Source: Bradyrhizobium manausense (lineage in GTDB: Bacteria; Pseudomonadota; Alphaproteobacteria; Rhizobiales; Xanthobacteraceae). Taken from it: a stretch of 64,000 bases of DNA. Of the stretch, positions 35,086 to 43,764 are shown piece after piece (position 1 is the first letter of the stretch; the number at the start of each line of letters is the position of its first letter). Location: assembly GCF_018130615.1 (NCBI RefSeq), contig NZ_JAFCKB010000028.1:1-64000 (forward strand), given 5' to 3'. The notes beneath the pieces were generated by a model, which did no database searches, was not told where the DNA came from, and worked only from the letters and a program-made list of their open reading frames with translations. The position numbers and the translations under genes are program-made.

Positions 35086-35799
35086 ATGTCGACCCAAGCC
35101 GCTTTCAGCAATTTCAAGGTTCTCACCTTCGACGTCGTCGGCACCTTGATCGATTTCGAGACCGGCGTGCTCAACGCGGTGCGCAGGATCTCGGGCAAGA
35201 CGCCGGCCGAGCTCAGCGACGAGCAGATTTTCGAGCCTTACAAGCGCGGCCGCGACAAGCATTACGAGCGCTCCAGCGAGGTGATGTTCCACGTCTATCG
35301 CCATCTTGCCACCGAGCTCGGGCTGCCCGCTGACGATGCGTCCTGTGACGTGTTCCAGCTCTCGGTGCTGCGCTGGGGACCGTTCGCGGATTCGGTCGAG
35401 GCGCTCAAGCGGCTCCGCACGAAGTTTCGTCTGGTGGCGATGACCAACGCCGATCGTGTCGCGCTGTCCTGCTACGCGCACGCGCTCGGCAATCCCTTCG
35501 ACGACACCGTGTGTGCCGACGACACCGGCGTCGCGAAGCCGAACCCGGAATTCTTCGCCTACAACAAGGGCCGCCAGTCCGCCTTCGGCTACAAGCAGTC
35601 CGACATTCTTCACGTCGCGCAGAGTCAGTACCACGACATCGGGATCGCGCGGAAGCTCGGCTACAAGGTGTGCTGGATCGAGCGCCGCCAGGGCGTCGCG
35701 GGCTTCGGCGGCACGCCCGCTGTCGAAACCTTGACCAAGCCGGACTTCCACTTTCCGACGCTGAAGGCGCTCGCCGACGCGGCGATCGGCCCGGCGTAA
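35086..35799 (+). CDS. Haloacid dehalogenase, type II family
   Basis: A 237-residue HAD-fold hydrolase resembling L-2-haloacid dehalogenase: nucleophile Asp16 in LTFDVVGTLIDFET, VAMTNADR (motif II) and KPNPEFFAY (motif III Lys). The chloride-binding Arg and Tyr residues of true dehalogenases cannot be confirmed by eye. In this operon it lies between a PotA-like ATPase and a flavoprotein, so its natural substrate may be a phosphate ester or amino-acid derivative rather than a haloacid. Confidence 0.8.
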   Translation: MSTQAAFSNFKVLTFDVVGTLIDFETGVLNAVRRISGKTPAELSDEQIFEPYKRGRDKHYERSSEVMFHVYRHLATELGLPADDASCDVFQLSVLRWGPFADSVEALKRLRTKFRLVAMTNADRVALSCYAHALGNPFDDTVCADDTGVAKPNPEFFAYNKGRQSAFGYKQSDILHVAQSQYHDIGIARKLGYKVCWIERRQGVAGFGGTPAVETLTKPDFHFPTLKALADAAIGPA

Positions 35800-35802
35800 G
35801 AG

Positions 35803-37122
35803 ATGAGCGGCGGCATGACACGGGACTGGAGCGCGCAGCCATCGGCCAATTCGCTGTGGGAAGCCACCGCGGAGCCGGCGCGCGACTTTCCCGTGCTGTC
35901 GGGTGAGCACCAGGCGGACGTGGTGATCATCGGTGCGGGCTATACCGGCCTCTCCGCGGCGCACCACATCGCCAAGGACGGTCTGTCTCCGATCGTGCTC
36001 GAAGCCAACCGCCCCGGCTGGGGCGCGAGCGGGCGCAATGGCGGCGTGATCACCGCAAAATTCCGCCTCTCGTTCCGCGAGATCGACGCCGCGCACGGCC
36101 GCGCCATGGCCAAGCGGATGTACGAGATCGCGCACGAATCGACCGACATGGTCGAGGAGCTGGTGTCCGAATTCGGCATCACCAGCGCCAACCTGACGCG
36201 CACCGGCCAGGTCAAGGCCGCGCATAACGAGACGACGCTGCAGGCCGCCATCGACGAAGCCAATTGGATGACGCGCGAGATGGGCTCTGCCGCGGTCCGC
36301 ATCCTCGACAAGGGTGGCGTGCGCGAGGAGACCGGCTCCGACATCTTTGTCGGTGGCGTGCTCAATCCCGGCTCCGGCGGCATCCATCCGCTGAACTATC
36401 TGCGCGGCCTCGCCGATGGCGTGGCGCGCCGCGGCGTTCCGATTTTCCAGGAATCGCCGGTGATCAAGCTGCGGCGGGAGGGCGACGGCGTCGTTGCCGA
36501 GACGCCGCAAGGCGCGGTGCGCGCGAAGCAGGCGATCATCGCCACCAACAGCTATTCGAATCTCACAAGTGCGACCGCGCGCATGCAGCGCACGCTGATC
36601 CCGTTCCGCAGCGCGCTGATTGCGACCGAAAGGCTGCCGCGCAATCTCGCCGGCAAATTGATGCCGACGGGGCGCACCTACACCGAGACCAAGCGCATGA
36701 TGCGCTGGTTCCGCATGGTCGACAACCGCGTGATCTTCGGCGGCCGCGGCGCGTTCGGCAAGCAGGACTCGCAAGCGGCCTTCGAGGCGCTGCGCAAGGC
36801 GATGGTCGGCATCTTCCCGGATTTGGCCGACGTTCCGCTCGCATACAAATGGTCGGGCCTCGTCGCCATGACGCTGGATTCGGTGCCGCATATCGGCCGG
36901 ATCGACGACCGCACGCTGGTCTCGATGGGCTACAATGGCGCCGGCGTTGCGATGTCGAGCCTGATGGGCCGCTATCTCGCCGCCTTCGTGCGCGGCGAGA
37001 CGCCGGATGTCGCGCTGCTCGATGTCAGCCGCATGAAGGCCATTCCGTTCTATCCGCTGCGCGAGCCCGCCGTGCGCATGGTCGCCGGCTGGTACCAGTT
37101 TCTCGATGCGATCGGTCGGTGA
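35803..37122 (+). CDS. FAD-dependent oxidase, DAO family (gamma-glutamylputrescine oxidase-like)
   Basis: A 439-residue flavoprotein. The FAD dinucleotide motif VVIIGAGYTGLSAAHHIA is at about 40-57, and the RPGWGASGRNGGVI motif near 70 is typical of PuuB/OrdL-type amine oxidases. The C-terminal SMGYNGAGVAMSSLMG closes the FAD site. With polyamine-type transport genes around it, oxidation of a polyamine derivative or N-substituted amino acid is the likely role. Confidence 0.82.
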   Translation: MSGGMTRDWSAQPSANSLWEATAEPARDFPVLSGEHQADVVIIGAGYTGLSAAHHIAKDGLSPIVLEANRPGWGASGRNGGVITAKFRLSFREIDAAHGRAMAKRMYEIAHESTDMVEELVSEFGITSANLTRTGQVKAAHNETTLQAAIDEANWMTREMGSAAVRILDKGGVREETGSDIFVGGVLNPGSGGIHPLNYLRGLADGVARRGVPIFQESPVIKLRREGDGVVAETPQGAVRAKQAIIATNSYSNLTSATARMQRTLIPFRSALIATERLPRNLAGKLMPTGRTYTETKRMMRWFRMVDNRVIFGGRGAFGKQDSQAAFEALRKAMVGIFPDLADVPLAYKWSGLVAMTLDSVPHIGRIDDRTLVSMGYNGAGVAMSSLMGRYLAAFVRGETPDVALLDVSRMKAIPFYPLREPAVRMVAGWYQFLDAIGR

Positions 37123-37150
37123 AATCTCTTTGGTGATGGAGGAGGCGAGA

Positions 37151-38197
37151 ATGACGATGAAGCAGAATTTTGGATTGGGCTGCGCGCTGCTGGGCGCGAT
37201 CGGATTGACCGGTGCGGCAAACGCCGCCGAGCAGATCACCTTCGTCTCGCAAGGCGGCGCCTATCAGCAGGCGCAGACGGTGGCGATCCTCGATCCTTCC
37301 GCCAAGAAGCTCGGCATCACCATCAATCAGGATTCCATTCCCGACGCTTGGCCCGCGATCAAGACGCAGGTCGGCAGCGGCAAGCCGATCTGGGACGTCG
37401 TCGACACCCCCACCGGCTATTGCCTGCGCGGCGGCGAGCAGGGGCTGATCGAAAAGCTCGACTTCGCGAAGATCCCGAATGCCGCGGCGATGCCGGAGGC
37501 CTATCGCAGTCCCTATTCGGTCTCCTACGAGTTCTATTCCAGTGTTCTCGCCTACAGCCAGAAGACGTTCCCGAAGGACGCGCCGAACAGCTGGGCGGAT
37601 TTCTGGGACGTCAAGAAATTCCCCGGTCGCCGCGCGCTGCGCAACCATCCGATCGCGACGCTCGAGGCGGCGCTGATGGCCGACGGCGTTGCGCCGGACA
37701 AGCTCTATCCGCTCGATGTCGATCGCGCGTTCAAGAAGCTCGAGGAGATCAAGCCGAACATCACGGTGTGGTGGACCTCGGGCGCGCAGTCGGCGCAGCT
37801 CCTCAATGACGGCGAGGTCGACATGGAGATGGCCTGGAACGGCCGCGTCAGCGCGGTCGCGAAGGAAGGCGCCAAGGTCACCTTCACCTACAACCAGGGC
37901 ATCTTGCAGAGCACCTCGCTCTGCATCCTCAAGGGCGCGCCGAATCTGGATACCGCTGTGAAATTCCTCAACGAGGCCGTCGATCCCGTGCACCAGGCCA
38001 ACCTGCCGCTCAATATCGATTACGGCCCGGGCAATCCCAAGGCGTTCGAGACCAATGTGATCAAGCCCGAGCGCGCCGCGCAGCTCCCCAGCGAGCCCGC
38101 GAATGCGGCCAAGCAGGCGCTGATGTCCTACGCCTGGTGGTCCTCGCCCGCGGGCGAAGCCGCCGAGAAGCGCTGGGCGTCGTTCATGCAGAAGTAA
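37151..38197 (+). CDS. ABC transporter substrate-binding protein, PotD-like
   Basis: A 348-residue periplasmic binding protein. ATG 37151 follows GGAGGCGAG; the signal peptide is LGCALLGAIGLTGAANA then AEQ. The fold matches extracellular solute-binding family 1/PotD (ITFVSQGGAYQQAQ, SWADFWDVKKFPGRR, VDMEMAWNGRV). Ligand probably a polyamine or opine-like amine. Confidence 0.87.
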   Translation: MTMKQNFGLGCALLGAIGLTGAANAAEQITFVSQGGAYQQAQTVAILDPSAKKLGITINQDSIPDAWPAIKTQVGSGKPIWDVVDTPTGYCLRGGEQGLIEKLDFAKIPNAAAMPEAYRSPYSVSYEFYSSVLAYSQKTFPKDAPNSWADFWDVKKFPGRRALRNHPIATLEAALMADGVAPDKLYPLDVDRAFKKLEEIKPNITVWWTSGAQSAQLLNDGEVDMEMAWNGRVSAVAKEGAKVTFTYNQGILQSTSLCILKGAPNLDTAVKFLNEAVDPVHQANLPLNIDYGPGNPKAFETNVIKPERAAQLPSEPANAAKQALMSYAWWSSPAGEAAEKRWASFMQK

Positions 38198-38213
38198 GCG
38201 AAGCGAGGCAGCG

Positions 38214-39083
38214 TTGGCGACATCCATGCCAGATCCCTCCCAGAAGCATCAGCGCCGCGAGCACGGCCTGATGCTGGCATTGGTGTCGCCGGCGCTGCTG
38301 GTGATCCTGGCTCTGATCGTGCTGCCGGTCGGCTGGCTCGCCTGGCAGTCGATCTACCATGACGGCTTCACGCTGGAGAACTATCGCCGTGTCTTCACCG
38401 AGGACATCTACTGGCGCAGTTTTGCGCTGACCTTCGAGATCAGCCTCGCGGTCACCGTGATCTCGCTGCTGCTCGGCTATCCCGTGGCCTATCTCGCCAA
38501 CGCGGTGCCGAAGGGATGGAGCATTCTGATCCTGGCGCTGGTGGTGCTGCCGTTCTGGACCAGCGTGCTGGTGCGTGCCTATGCCTGGCTGGCGCTGCTG
38601 CAGCGCACAGGCGTGATCAACCAGCTGCTGCGCTATCTCGACGTCATTTCCGAGCCTCTGGCGCTGGTCCACAACACCTTCGGCACGGTGATTGCGACCG
38701 TGCACATCCTGCTGCCGTTCATGGTGCTGCCGCTCTACGCCACCATGCAGAAGATCCCCGGCGATCTCATGCAGGCCGGCGCCAGCCTGGGCGCAAGTCC
38801 GTCGCTGACGTTTGTCCGCGTGTTCCTGCCGCTGTCGCTGCCGGGCGTGCTCGCGGGCTGCACCATGGTGTTCGTGCTCTGCCTCGGCTTCTACATCACG
38901 CCCGAGCTGCTCGGCGGCGGCCGCACCGTGATGGTGTCGATGCTGGTGAGCCGCAATGTCGAGCTCTACAACCAGTTCGGCGCGGCGAGCGCCGTCGCCG
39001 TGGTGTTGCTCCTCAGCGTGCTCGCGATCTTCTTCGTCGTCAGCCGCTTCATCTCGCTCGATCGCGTGTTGGGGCAGAAATGA
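38214..39083 (+). CDS. ABC transporter permease, PotB-like
   Basis: A 289-residue permease with six hydrophobic segments and the EAA-type loop (QAGASLGASPSLTFVRVFLPLSLPG). TTG 38214 is given because AGGC precedes it; ATG 38226 is the alternative and would remove four residues. Its stop overlaps the next permease gene by four bases. Confidence 0.87.
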   Translation: MATSMPDPSQKHQRREHGLMLALVSPALLVILALIVLPVGWLAWQSIYHDGFTLENYRRVFTEDIYWRSFALTFEISLAVTVISLLLGYPVAYLANAVPKGWSILILALVVLPFWTSVLVRAYAWLALLQRTGVINQLLRYLDVISEPLALVHNTFGTVIATVHILLPFMVLPLYATMQKIPGDLMQAGASLGASPSLTFVRVFLPLSLPGVLAGCTMVFVLCLGFYITPELLGGGRTVMVSMLVSRNVELYNQFGAASAVAVVLLLSVLAIFFVVSRFISLDRVLGQK

Positions 39084-39865
39084 TGCGCGCCTCGCCCGCA
39101 CGGATTGCCCTCTATGCGATCAGCGCGCTGGTGCTGGTCTATCTGATCCTGCCTGTGCTGATCATCGCGCCGATCTCGTTCTCAAGCGCGCGCTTTTTGA
39201 CCTTCCCGCCGCCGTCGTTCTCGCTGCGCTGGTACCAGCAATATTTCGCCAACCCGGCCTGGATGCAGGCAACGCGGGTGACGCTGACGGTCGCGTTCCT
39301 GACCGTCCTGATCGCAACGCCGTGTGGCGTTGCCGCCGCCTACGCCATCAGCCAGTCCAAGCTGCGGATCATGCGGATCATCCACATGGCGCTGCTGCTG
39401 CCGCTGGTGGTGCCGATCATCATCACCGCGGTCGGCATCTTCTTCGTCTACGCCAAGGTCGGCCTGGTCGCGACCTTGCCGGGCCTTGTGCTGGCCAATG
39501 TGATGCTGGGCTTGCCCTATGTCGTCATTTCGGTGCTCGCAGGCCTGCAGAGCTTCGATCCCGCGCAGGAGATGGTCGCGCGCAGCCTCGGCATGAATCG
39601 CCTGCGCAGCTTCTTTGCGGTGACGCTGCCGCAGGTCAAGTCCAGCGTGGTCGCGGGTGGCATCTTCGCCTTCATCTCGGCGATGGACGAGACCATCGTC
39701 GCGCTGTTCATCTCCGGCGGCCAGTACCAGCCGCTGACCAAGCGCATGTTCACTGCGCTGCGCGACGAGATCGATCCGACCATCGCCGCGATCTCGACGC
39801 TGATGACGGCGGCATCGTTCATGCTGGTGCTGCTGGCGAGCGCACGGCAGAAGAGGGCAGGGTAG
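39080..39865 (+). CDS. ABC transporter permease, PotC-like
   Basis: A 261-residue permease starting within the potB-type stop (ATGA). Six hydrophobic segments and the EAA loop (MVARSLGMNRLRSFFAVTLPQVKSS) identify it as the second membrane subunit of a spermidine/putrescine-type importer. Last gene of the operon. Confidence 0.87.
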   Translation: MMRASPARIALYAISALVLVYLILPVLIIAPISFSSARFLTFPPPSFSLRWYQQYFANPAWMQATRVTLTVAFLTVLIATPCGVAAAYAISQSKLRIMRIIHMALLLPLVVPIIITAVGIFFVYAKVGLVATLPGLVLANVMLGLPYVVISVLAGLQSFDPAQEMVARSLGMNRLRSFFAVTLPQVKSSVVAGGIFAFISAMDETIVALFISGGQYQPLTKRMFTALRDEIDPTIAAISTLMTAASFMLVLLASARQKRAG

Positions 39866-39874
39866 GGGTTTTTC

Positions 39875-39995
39875 GTCGTCCTGGCGAAAGCAAGGACCCA
39901 TTACCCCAGGGAGATGCCGCTACGCGAGCGGGTCACTGCGGGTCTTCGCCAAACTCCATTCGGTGGCGATGGGTCCTGGCTTTCGCCAGGACGAC
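39875..39995. repeat. Long inverted repeat after the ABC operon
   Basis: 26-base arms GTCGTCCTGGCGAAAGCAAG... (39875-39900) and its complement (39970-39995) pair with a single mismatch. A shorter version of the same core is found at 60358-60383. It separates two convergent units and can fold into a cruciform or strong hairpin. Confidence 0.8.
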
Positions 39996-40043
39996 ACTGA
40001 GCGTGTGGCAGCGGCTTCCGTCAAACGGAGGCGCGCTTTTGCC

Positions 40044-40697
40044 TCAATCCTTCGCCCCCAGCCACGCCAAAATCATCTCCACGATCTGCCTCCTGCTCTT
40101 CGCCAGCACCTTCGGCTCGCTGAGATCCCGGTCGAACAGCGCACCAAAGGTGTGGCGGTTGGCGACGCGGAAGAAGCAGTAGGATGAAATCGCCAGATGC
40201 AGGTCGATGGCGTCGACGTCATCGCGGAAGACGCCTTCGGCGCGGCCGCGCTTGAGGATGCCGTCCAGCGTCGCGATCACGCTGGCGTTGAGCTGGCGGA
40301 GTTGCAGATTCTGCTTCAGGTGCTTGCCGTGGTGGATGTTCTCGATTGAGACGAGGCGGATGAAGTTCGGATTGCGTTCGTCATGGTCGAAGGTCGCCTC
40401 GATCAGCCGGCGCAGTCCCTCCCGGGCGTCGCAGCTGGCAATGTCGAGCTGGTCCTCCAGCGCGCGGATGCTGCGATAGGCTTCCTCGAGCACGGCAAGG
40501 TAGAGCTGCTCCTTGCCGCCGAAATAGTAATAGATCATCCGCTTGGACGTGCGCGTGCGCGCCGCGATCGCGTCGACGCGGGCGCCGGAATAGCCCTCCG
40601 AGGCGAATTCGGCCATCGCCACTTCGAGGATGTCGCGCTTGGTACGCTCGGGGTCGTTGGTGCGCTTCGAGGGTGGCGGCATGCGCTTGAGCATCAC
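40044..40697 (-). CDS. TetR-family regulator
   Basis: A 217-residue TetR repressor. The N-terminal helix-turn-helix is RDILEVAMAEFASEGYSGARVDAIA and TSKRMIYYYFGGKEQLY; the rest is the helical ligand domain. Two start ATGs are adjacent (40697 and 40694). It diverges from an MHS transporter-esterase operon and has a near-palindromic site between, so it probably controls that operon. Confidence 0.87.
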   Translation of the reverse strand: MMLKRMPPPSKRTNDPERTKRDILEVAMAEFASEGYSGARVDAIAARTRTSKRMIYYYFGGKEQLYLAVLEEAYRSIRALEDQLDIASCDAREGLRRLIEATFDHDERNPNFIRLVSIENIHHGKHLKQNLQLRQLNASVIATLDGILKRGRAEGVFRDDVDAIDLHLAISSYCFFRVANRHTFGALFDRDLSEPKVLAKSRRQIVEMILAWLGAKD

Positions 40698-40783
40698 AAT
40701 TTCTCCCGCCGTTTCTATGGATCACCTTGAAGGTGAAGGCAAATTTCGCCCAATCCGACATCTTTCGGTGTGATCTTGCATAA

Positions 40784-40797
40784 ACGTACTAGTTCGT
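40784..40797. promoter_or_regulatory. Candidate TetR operator ACGTACTAGTTCGT
   Basis: A 14-base near-perfect palindrome (12 of 14 positions symmetric) centred on ACTAGT in the 209-bp gap between the tetR gene and the transporter gene. Short palindromes of this size are typical TetR sites. Confidence 0.45.
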
Positions 40798-40906
40798 ACA
40801 TTATGAGATGAAACCAAGGTTGCGGCAACCAAAAGCAAAAAGCGCGGGTACGGCCGGATGGCGTGACGCGAGACGCGACCGACATTGCACACGGGGAGGA
40901 ATTTTG

Positions 40907-42244
40907 ATGAGCTCGATCTCAACTACATCGCTGCACGCGTCGGCCGGCAAGGAGACCACTCAAAACAAGCTGCCGAAGCGCGCCGCGCTCGTCAGCTTCG
41001 TCGGCAGCATGCTCGAATACTACGACTTCTTCATCTACGGCACCGCAGCCGCGCTGATCTTTCCGAAGGTGTTCTTCGCCAATGTCGATCCCGCGACCGG
41101 GACGCTGCTTGCGCTGCTGTCGTTCGGCATCGGCTATATCGCGCGCCCCGTCGGCGCCGTCATTCTCGGACATTTCGGCGACCGTATCGGCCGCAAGACC
41201 GTGCTGCTGTTCACGCTGGTGATCATGGGCGCCTCGACGCTGGCGATCGGTCTGTTGCCGGATGCCAAGACCATCGGCAACGCGGCGCCCATCATCCTGA
41301 CGTTGCTGCGCCTGCTGCAGGGCCTGTCGGCGGCCGGCGAGCAGAGCGGGGCGAACTCGCTGACGCTGGAGCATTCCGCCAATTCCAACCGCGCCTTCTT
41401 CACGAGCTGGACCCTGAGCGGCACCCAGGCCGGCGCGATCCTGGCGACGCTGGTGTTCATTCCCGTCTCCAGCATGCCGGAAGATCAATTGCTGAGCTGG
41501 GGCTGGCGCATTCCGTTCCTGCTCTCGGCGCTGGTTCTGCTGGTCGCCTATCTGGTGCGGCGGACCATGCCGGAAACGCCCGTGTTCGAGGACATCAAGG
41601 ACAAGGCGCAAGTGGCGCGCTTCCCCGTCATAGCGCTGCTGCGCGACTACTGGCCGGACGTGCTGCGCGTGATCGTCTGCGCCTTGATCGCGACCGTCAG
41701 CACGCTGACCGCCGTGTTTGCACTCGGCTATGCCACCAGCAAGTTCGGCGTGGCGCGCCCGACCATGCTGTGGGCAGGCGTGCTCGGCAACGTCACCGCG
41801 CTGTTCGCGCAGCCGCTCTGGGCCTTGCTCGCCGACAGGATCGGCCGCAAGCCGGTGTTCATCGGCGGCGTGCTCGGCTGTGCCGTGCTGCTGTTCCCTT
41901 ACTTCATGCTGGTGACCTCCGGCAGCACGCCCGCGATCTTCGCCGCTGCGATCGGCCTCTACATCATCTACTCCGCACCAAACGCGATCTGGCCGTCGTT
42001 CTACGCAGAGATGTTCGAGGCGCGCGTGCGCTATTCCGGCACGGCGATCGGCACCCAGCTCGGCTTCCTTGCCGCCGGCTTCACGCCGCTGGTGAGCGCG
42101 AGCCTCGTCGGCGAAGGGCCGACCGGCTGGATTCCGGTCGCGATCTTCGTCGCCGGCTGCTGCGTCGCCTCGGCGGCAGCCGCAATGACCGCGCACGAAA
42201 CCCACAAGGTCGACATCGCCGACCTCGGCAAGCGGCGCGCGTAG
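40907..42244 (+). CDS. MHS-family MFS transporter
   Basis: A 445-residue transporter of the metabolite:H+ symporter branch of the MFS (shikimate, alpha-ketoglutarate, citrate carriers). Twelve segments; motifs SMLEYYDFFIYGTAAALIFPKVFF at the first segment, GHFGDRIGRKTVLL, and RLLQGLSAAGEQSGA. ATG 40907 follows GGGGAGGA at 40893-40900. The ligand is unknown; the downstream esterases suggest a carboxylic acid released from an ester. Confidence 0.9.
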   Translation: MSSISTTSLHASAGKETTQNKLPKRAALVSFVGSMLEYYDFFIYGTAAALIFPKVFFANVDPATGTLLALLSFGIGYIARPVGAVILGHFGDRIGRKTVLLFTLVIMGASTLAIGLLPDAKTIGNAAPIILTLLRLLQGLSAAGEQSGANSLTLEHSANSNRAFFTSWTLSGTQAGAILATLVFIPVSSMPEDQLLSWGWRIPFLLSALVLLVAYLVRRTMPETPVFEDIKDKAQVARFPVIALLRDYWPDVLRVIVCALIATVSTLTAVFALGYATSKFGVARPTMLWAGVLGNVTALFAQPLWALLADRIGRKPVFIGGVLGCAVLLFPYFMLVTSGSTPAIFAAAIGLYIIYSAPNAIWPSFYAEMFEARVRYSGTAIGTQLGFLAAGFTPLVSASLVGEGPTGWIPVAIFVAGCCVASAAAAMTAHETHKVDIADLGKRRA

Positions 42245-42267
42245 GCTCAGGACAGGATAACGATCGT

Positions 42268-43764
42268 ATGCTGACCCACGCTGTTTCGACCACGCTCGGC
42301 CCCGTCATCGGGGCCGAGCAGGGTGCTGTCCGCGCCTTCAAGGGCGTGCCGTTTGCGACCGCGCGGCGATTTGCCAAGGCGACAGCGCCGCTTGCGTGGG
42401 CGGAGCCGCGCCGCTGCACGGACTACGGCGCGTATGCGCCGCAGCCTGGACATCTCGATCAACCAGAGGAATCCTGTCTCAGCCTGAACATCTGGACGCC
42501 TGTCGGGGCCGATCGCCCGCTTCCGGTACTGTTCTTCATCCATGGCGGCGCCTTCGTCACCGGCGGTGGCGCCGATTATGACGGGGCATTCCTCGCCGCT
42601 CACGGCCCGGCCGTCATCGTCACCATCAACTATCGGCTCGGCCCGCTCGGCTTCCTGCAGCTGCATCGTCACGGATTGGGTGAGGCCAACAATCTGGCGA
42701 TCTCGGATGCACTGGCCGCACTCGATTGGGTGCACGCCAATATCGCCAATTTCGGCGGCGATCCCGATCGGGTCACGCTGTCGGGTCAGTCAGCCGGCGC
42801 GTCTATGGTGATTGCGCTCGCGACGCTGCCGCAGGCCAGAGGAAAGTTTGCCCGCGCGCTGGCGCTGAGTGCGCCGGGTCGCAACATCATGAGCGCCGAT
42901 CATGCCGACCACGTCGCGCGCCGCGTGCTGGCCGAGCTTGCGCTCGAGGACGACGCGAGCGCGATCGCTTCCATGCCACTGCCAGAACTCTTTGCGGCGG
43001 TCGAGCGCGTCGGACGCAGGCTCGCGGATGAGACCGATGCCGGCACCGTGTTCGGCCCGGTGCTCGACGGCACGGTAATCCCGCGCGAGCCGCGTGATGT
43101 CTTTGCCGAGGGCAGCTTGCGCGACATCCCACTCTGGCTCGGCTCCTGCCGCGACGAGATGGTGATGTTCCTGAAGAGCACGCCGCCGGCCGCGATGATC
43201 CGCACCACGGAGCGGAACGTGCGGGTTGCGTTCGGCGATGCCGGCTGGGAACGTTTGCTGGTCTGCTATCGGGGCTCGACGCGTCTTGGCGAGGATCCGT
43301 ATGAGGCGTTGCTGTCGGATGCGTTCTGGCATCGTCCGATGGCCGATCTCGCGCGGTGCCACGCGGCCGCAGGCGGCGCGGTGTGGCTGAGCCGGTTCGA
43401 CCATCGCCCGGCGCTGGAGCCGTTCCTGTCGCAAGGGCCGACGCATGGCGCCGACAATGCCTGCCTCTGGGCGCATCCGCCTGATTTCATCGATCGCCCG
43501 ATCCTGAAACGAAGGGGCGGCCCGATGACGCCGGCCGATATCGACGTCGCGGCGCGGTTTCAGACGAGCCTGCTGCGTTTCGTGACATCGGGCGCGCCGG
43601 ATGTCGCAGAAGCGTGGCCGCGGTTTGAGCGAAATAACGAGCCTCTCGCAATCTTCGGCCAGCCGTTTCATATTGTGCCTCTCGACGAAGGCGCGCGCTT
43701 CCGCCTGTGGGCGGAACTGAGCACAGGCTCCAACGATAAAAACAACATGAGGGAGGCCGTATGA
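42268..43764 (+). CDS. Type B carboxylesterase, cytoplasmic
   Basis: A 498-residue alpha/beta hydrolase of the carboxylesterase/cholinesterase family. The catalytic Ser175 lies in LSGQSAGAS; the oxyanion-hole motif is FFIHGGAF; SCLSLNIWTP is the family N-terminal pattern. There is no signal peptide. The start ATG 42268 follows GACAGGATAAC, 23 bases after the transporter stop. The stop overlaps the second esterase gene (ATGA). The frame is open for a long stretch upstream inside the transporter gene, but that is not coding. Confidence 0.88.
   Translation: MLTHAVSTTLGPVIGAEQGAVRAFKGVPFATARRFAKATAPLAWAEPRRCTDYGAYAPQPGHLDQPEESCLSLNIWTPVGADRPLPVLFFIHGGAFVTGGGADYDGAFLAAHGPAVIVTINYRLGPLGFLQLHRHGLGEANNLAISDALAALDWVHANIANFGGDPDRVTLSGQSAGASMVIALATLPQARGKFARALALSAPGRNIMSADHADHVARRVLAELALEDDASAIASMPLPELFAAVERVGRRLADETDAGTVFGPVLDGTVIPREPRDVFAEGSLRDIPLWLGSCRDEMVMFLKSTPPAAMIRTTERNVRVAFGDAGWERLLVCYRGSTRLGEDPYEALLSDAFWHRPMADLARCHAAAGGAVWLSRFDHRPALEPFLSQGPTHGADNACLWAHPPDFIDRPILKRRGGPMTPADIDVAARFQTSLLRFVTSGAPDVAEAWPRFERNNEPLAIFGQPFHIVPLDEGARFRLWAELSTGSNDKNNMREAV

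Noticed and set aside
35053-37239. Very long minus-strand open frame opposite the dehalogenase and flavoprotein genes
   Set aside because: High GC3 codon bias creates such antisense frames; the product is Arg/His/Gly-rich low-complexity with no motifs, and the plus-strand genes have clear catalytic motifs.
40885-42267. Long plus-strand open frame continuous with the first carboxylesterase
   Set aside because: It lies over the MHS transporter in another frame, its residues are Arg/His-rich without any family pattern, and the esterase has its own ribosome site and ATG at 42268.
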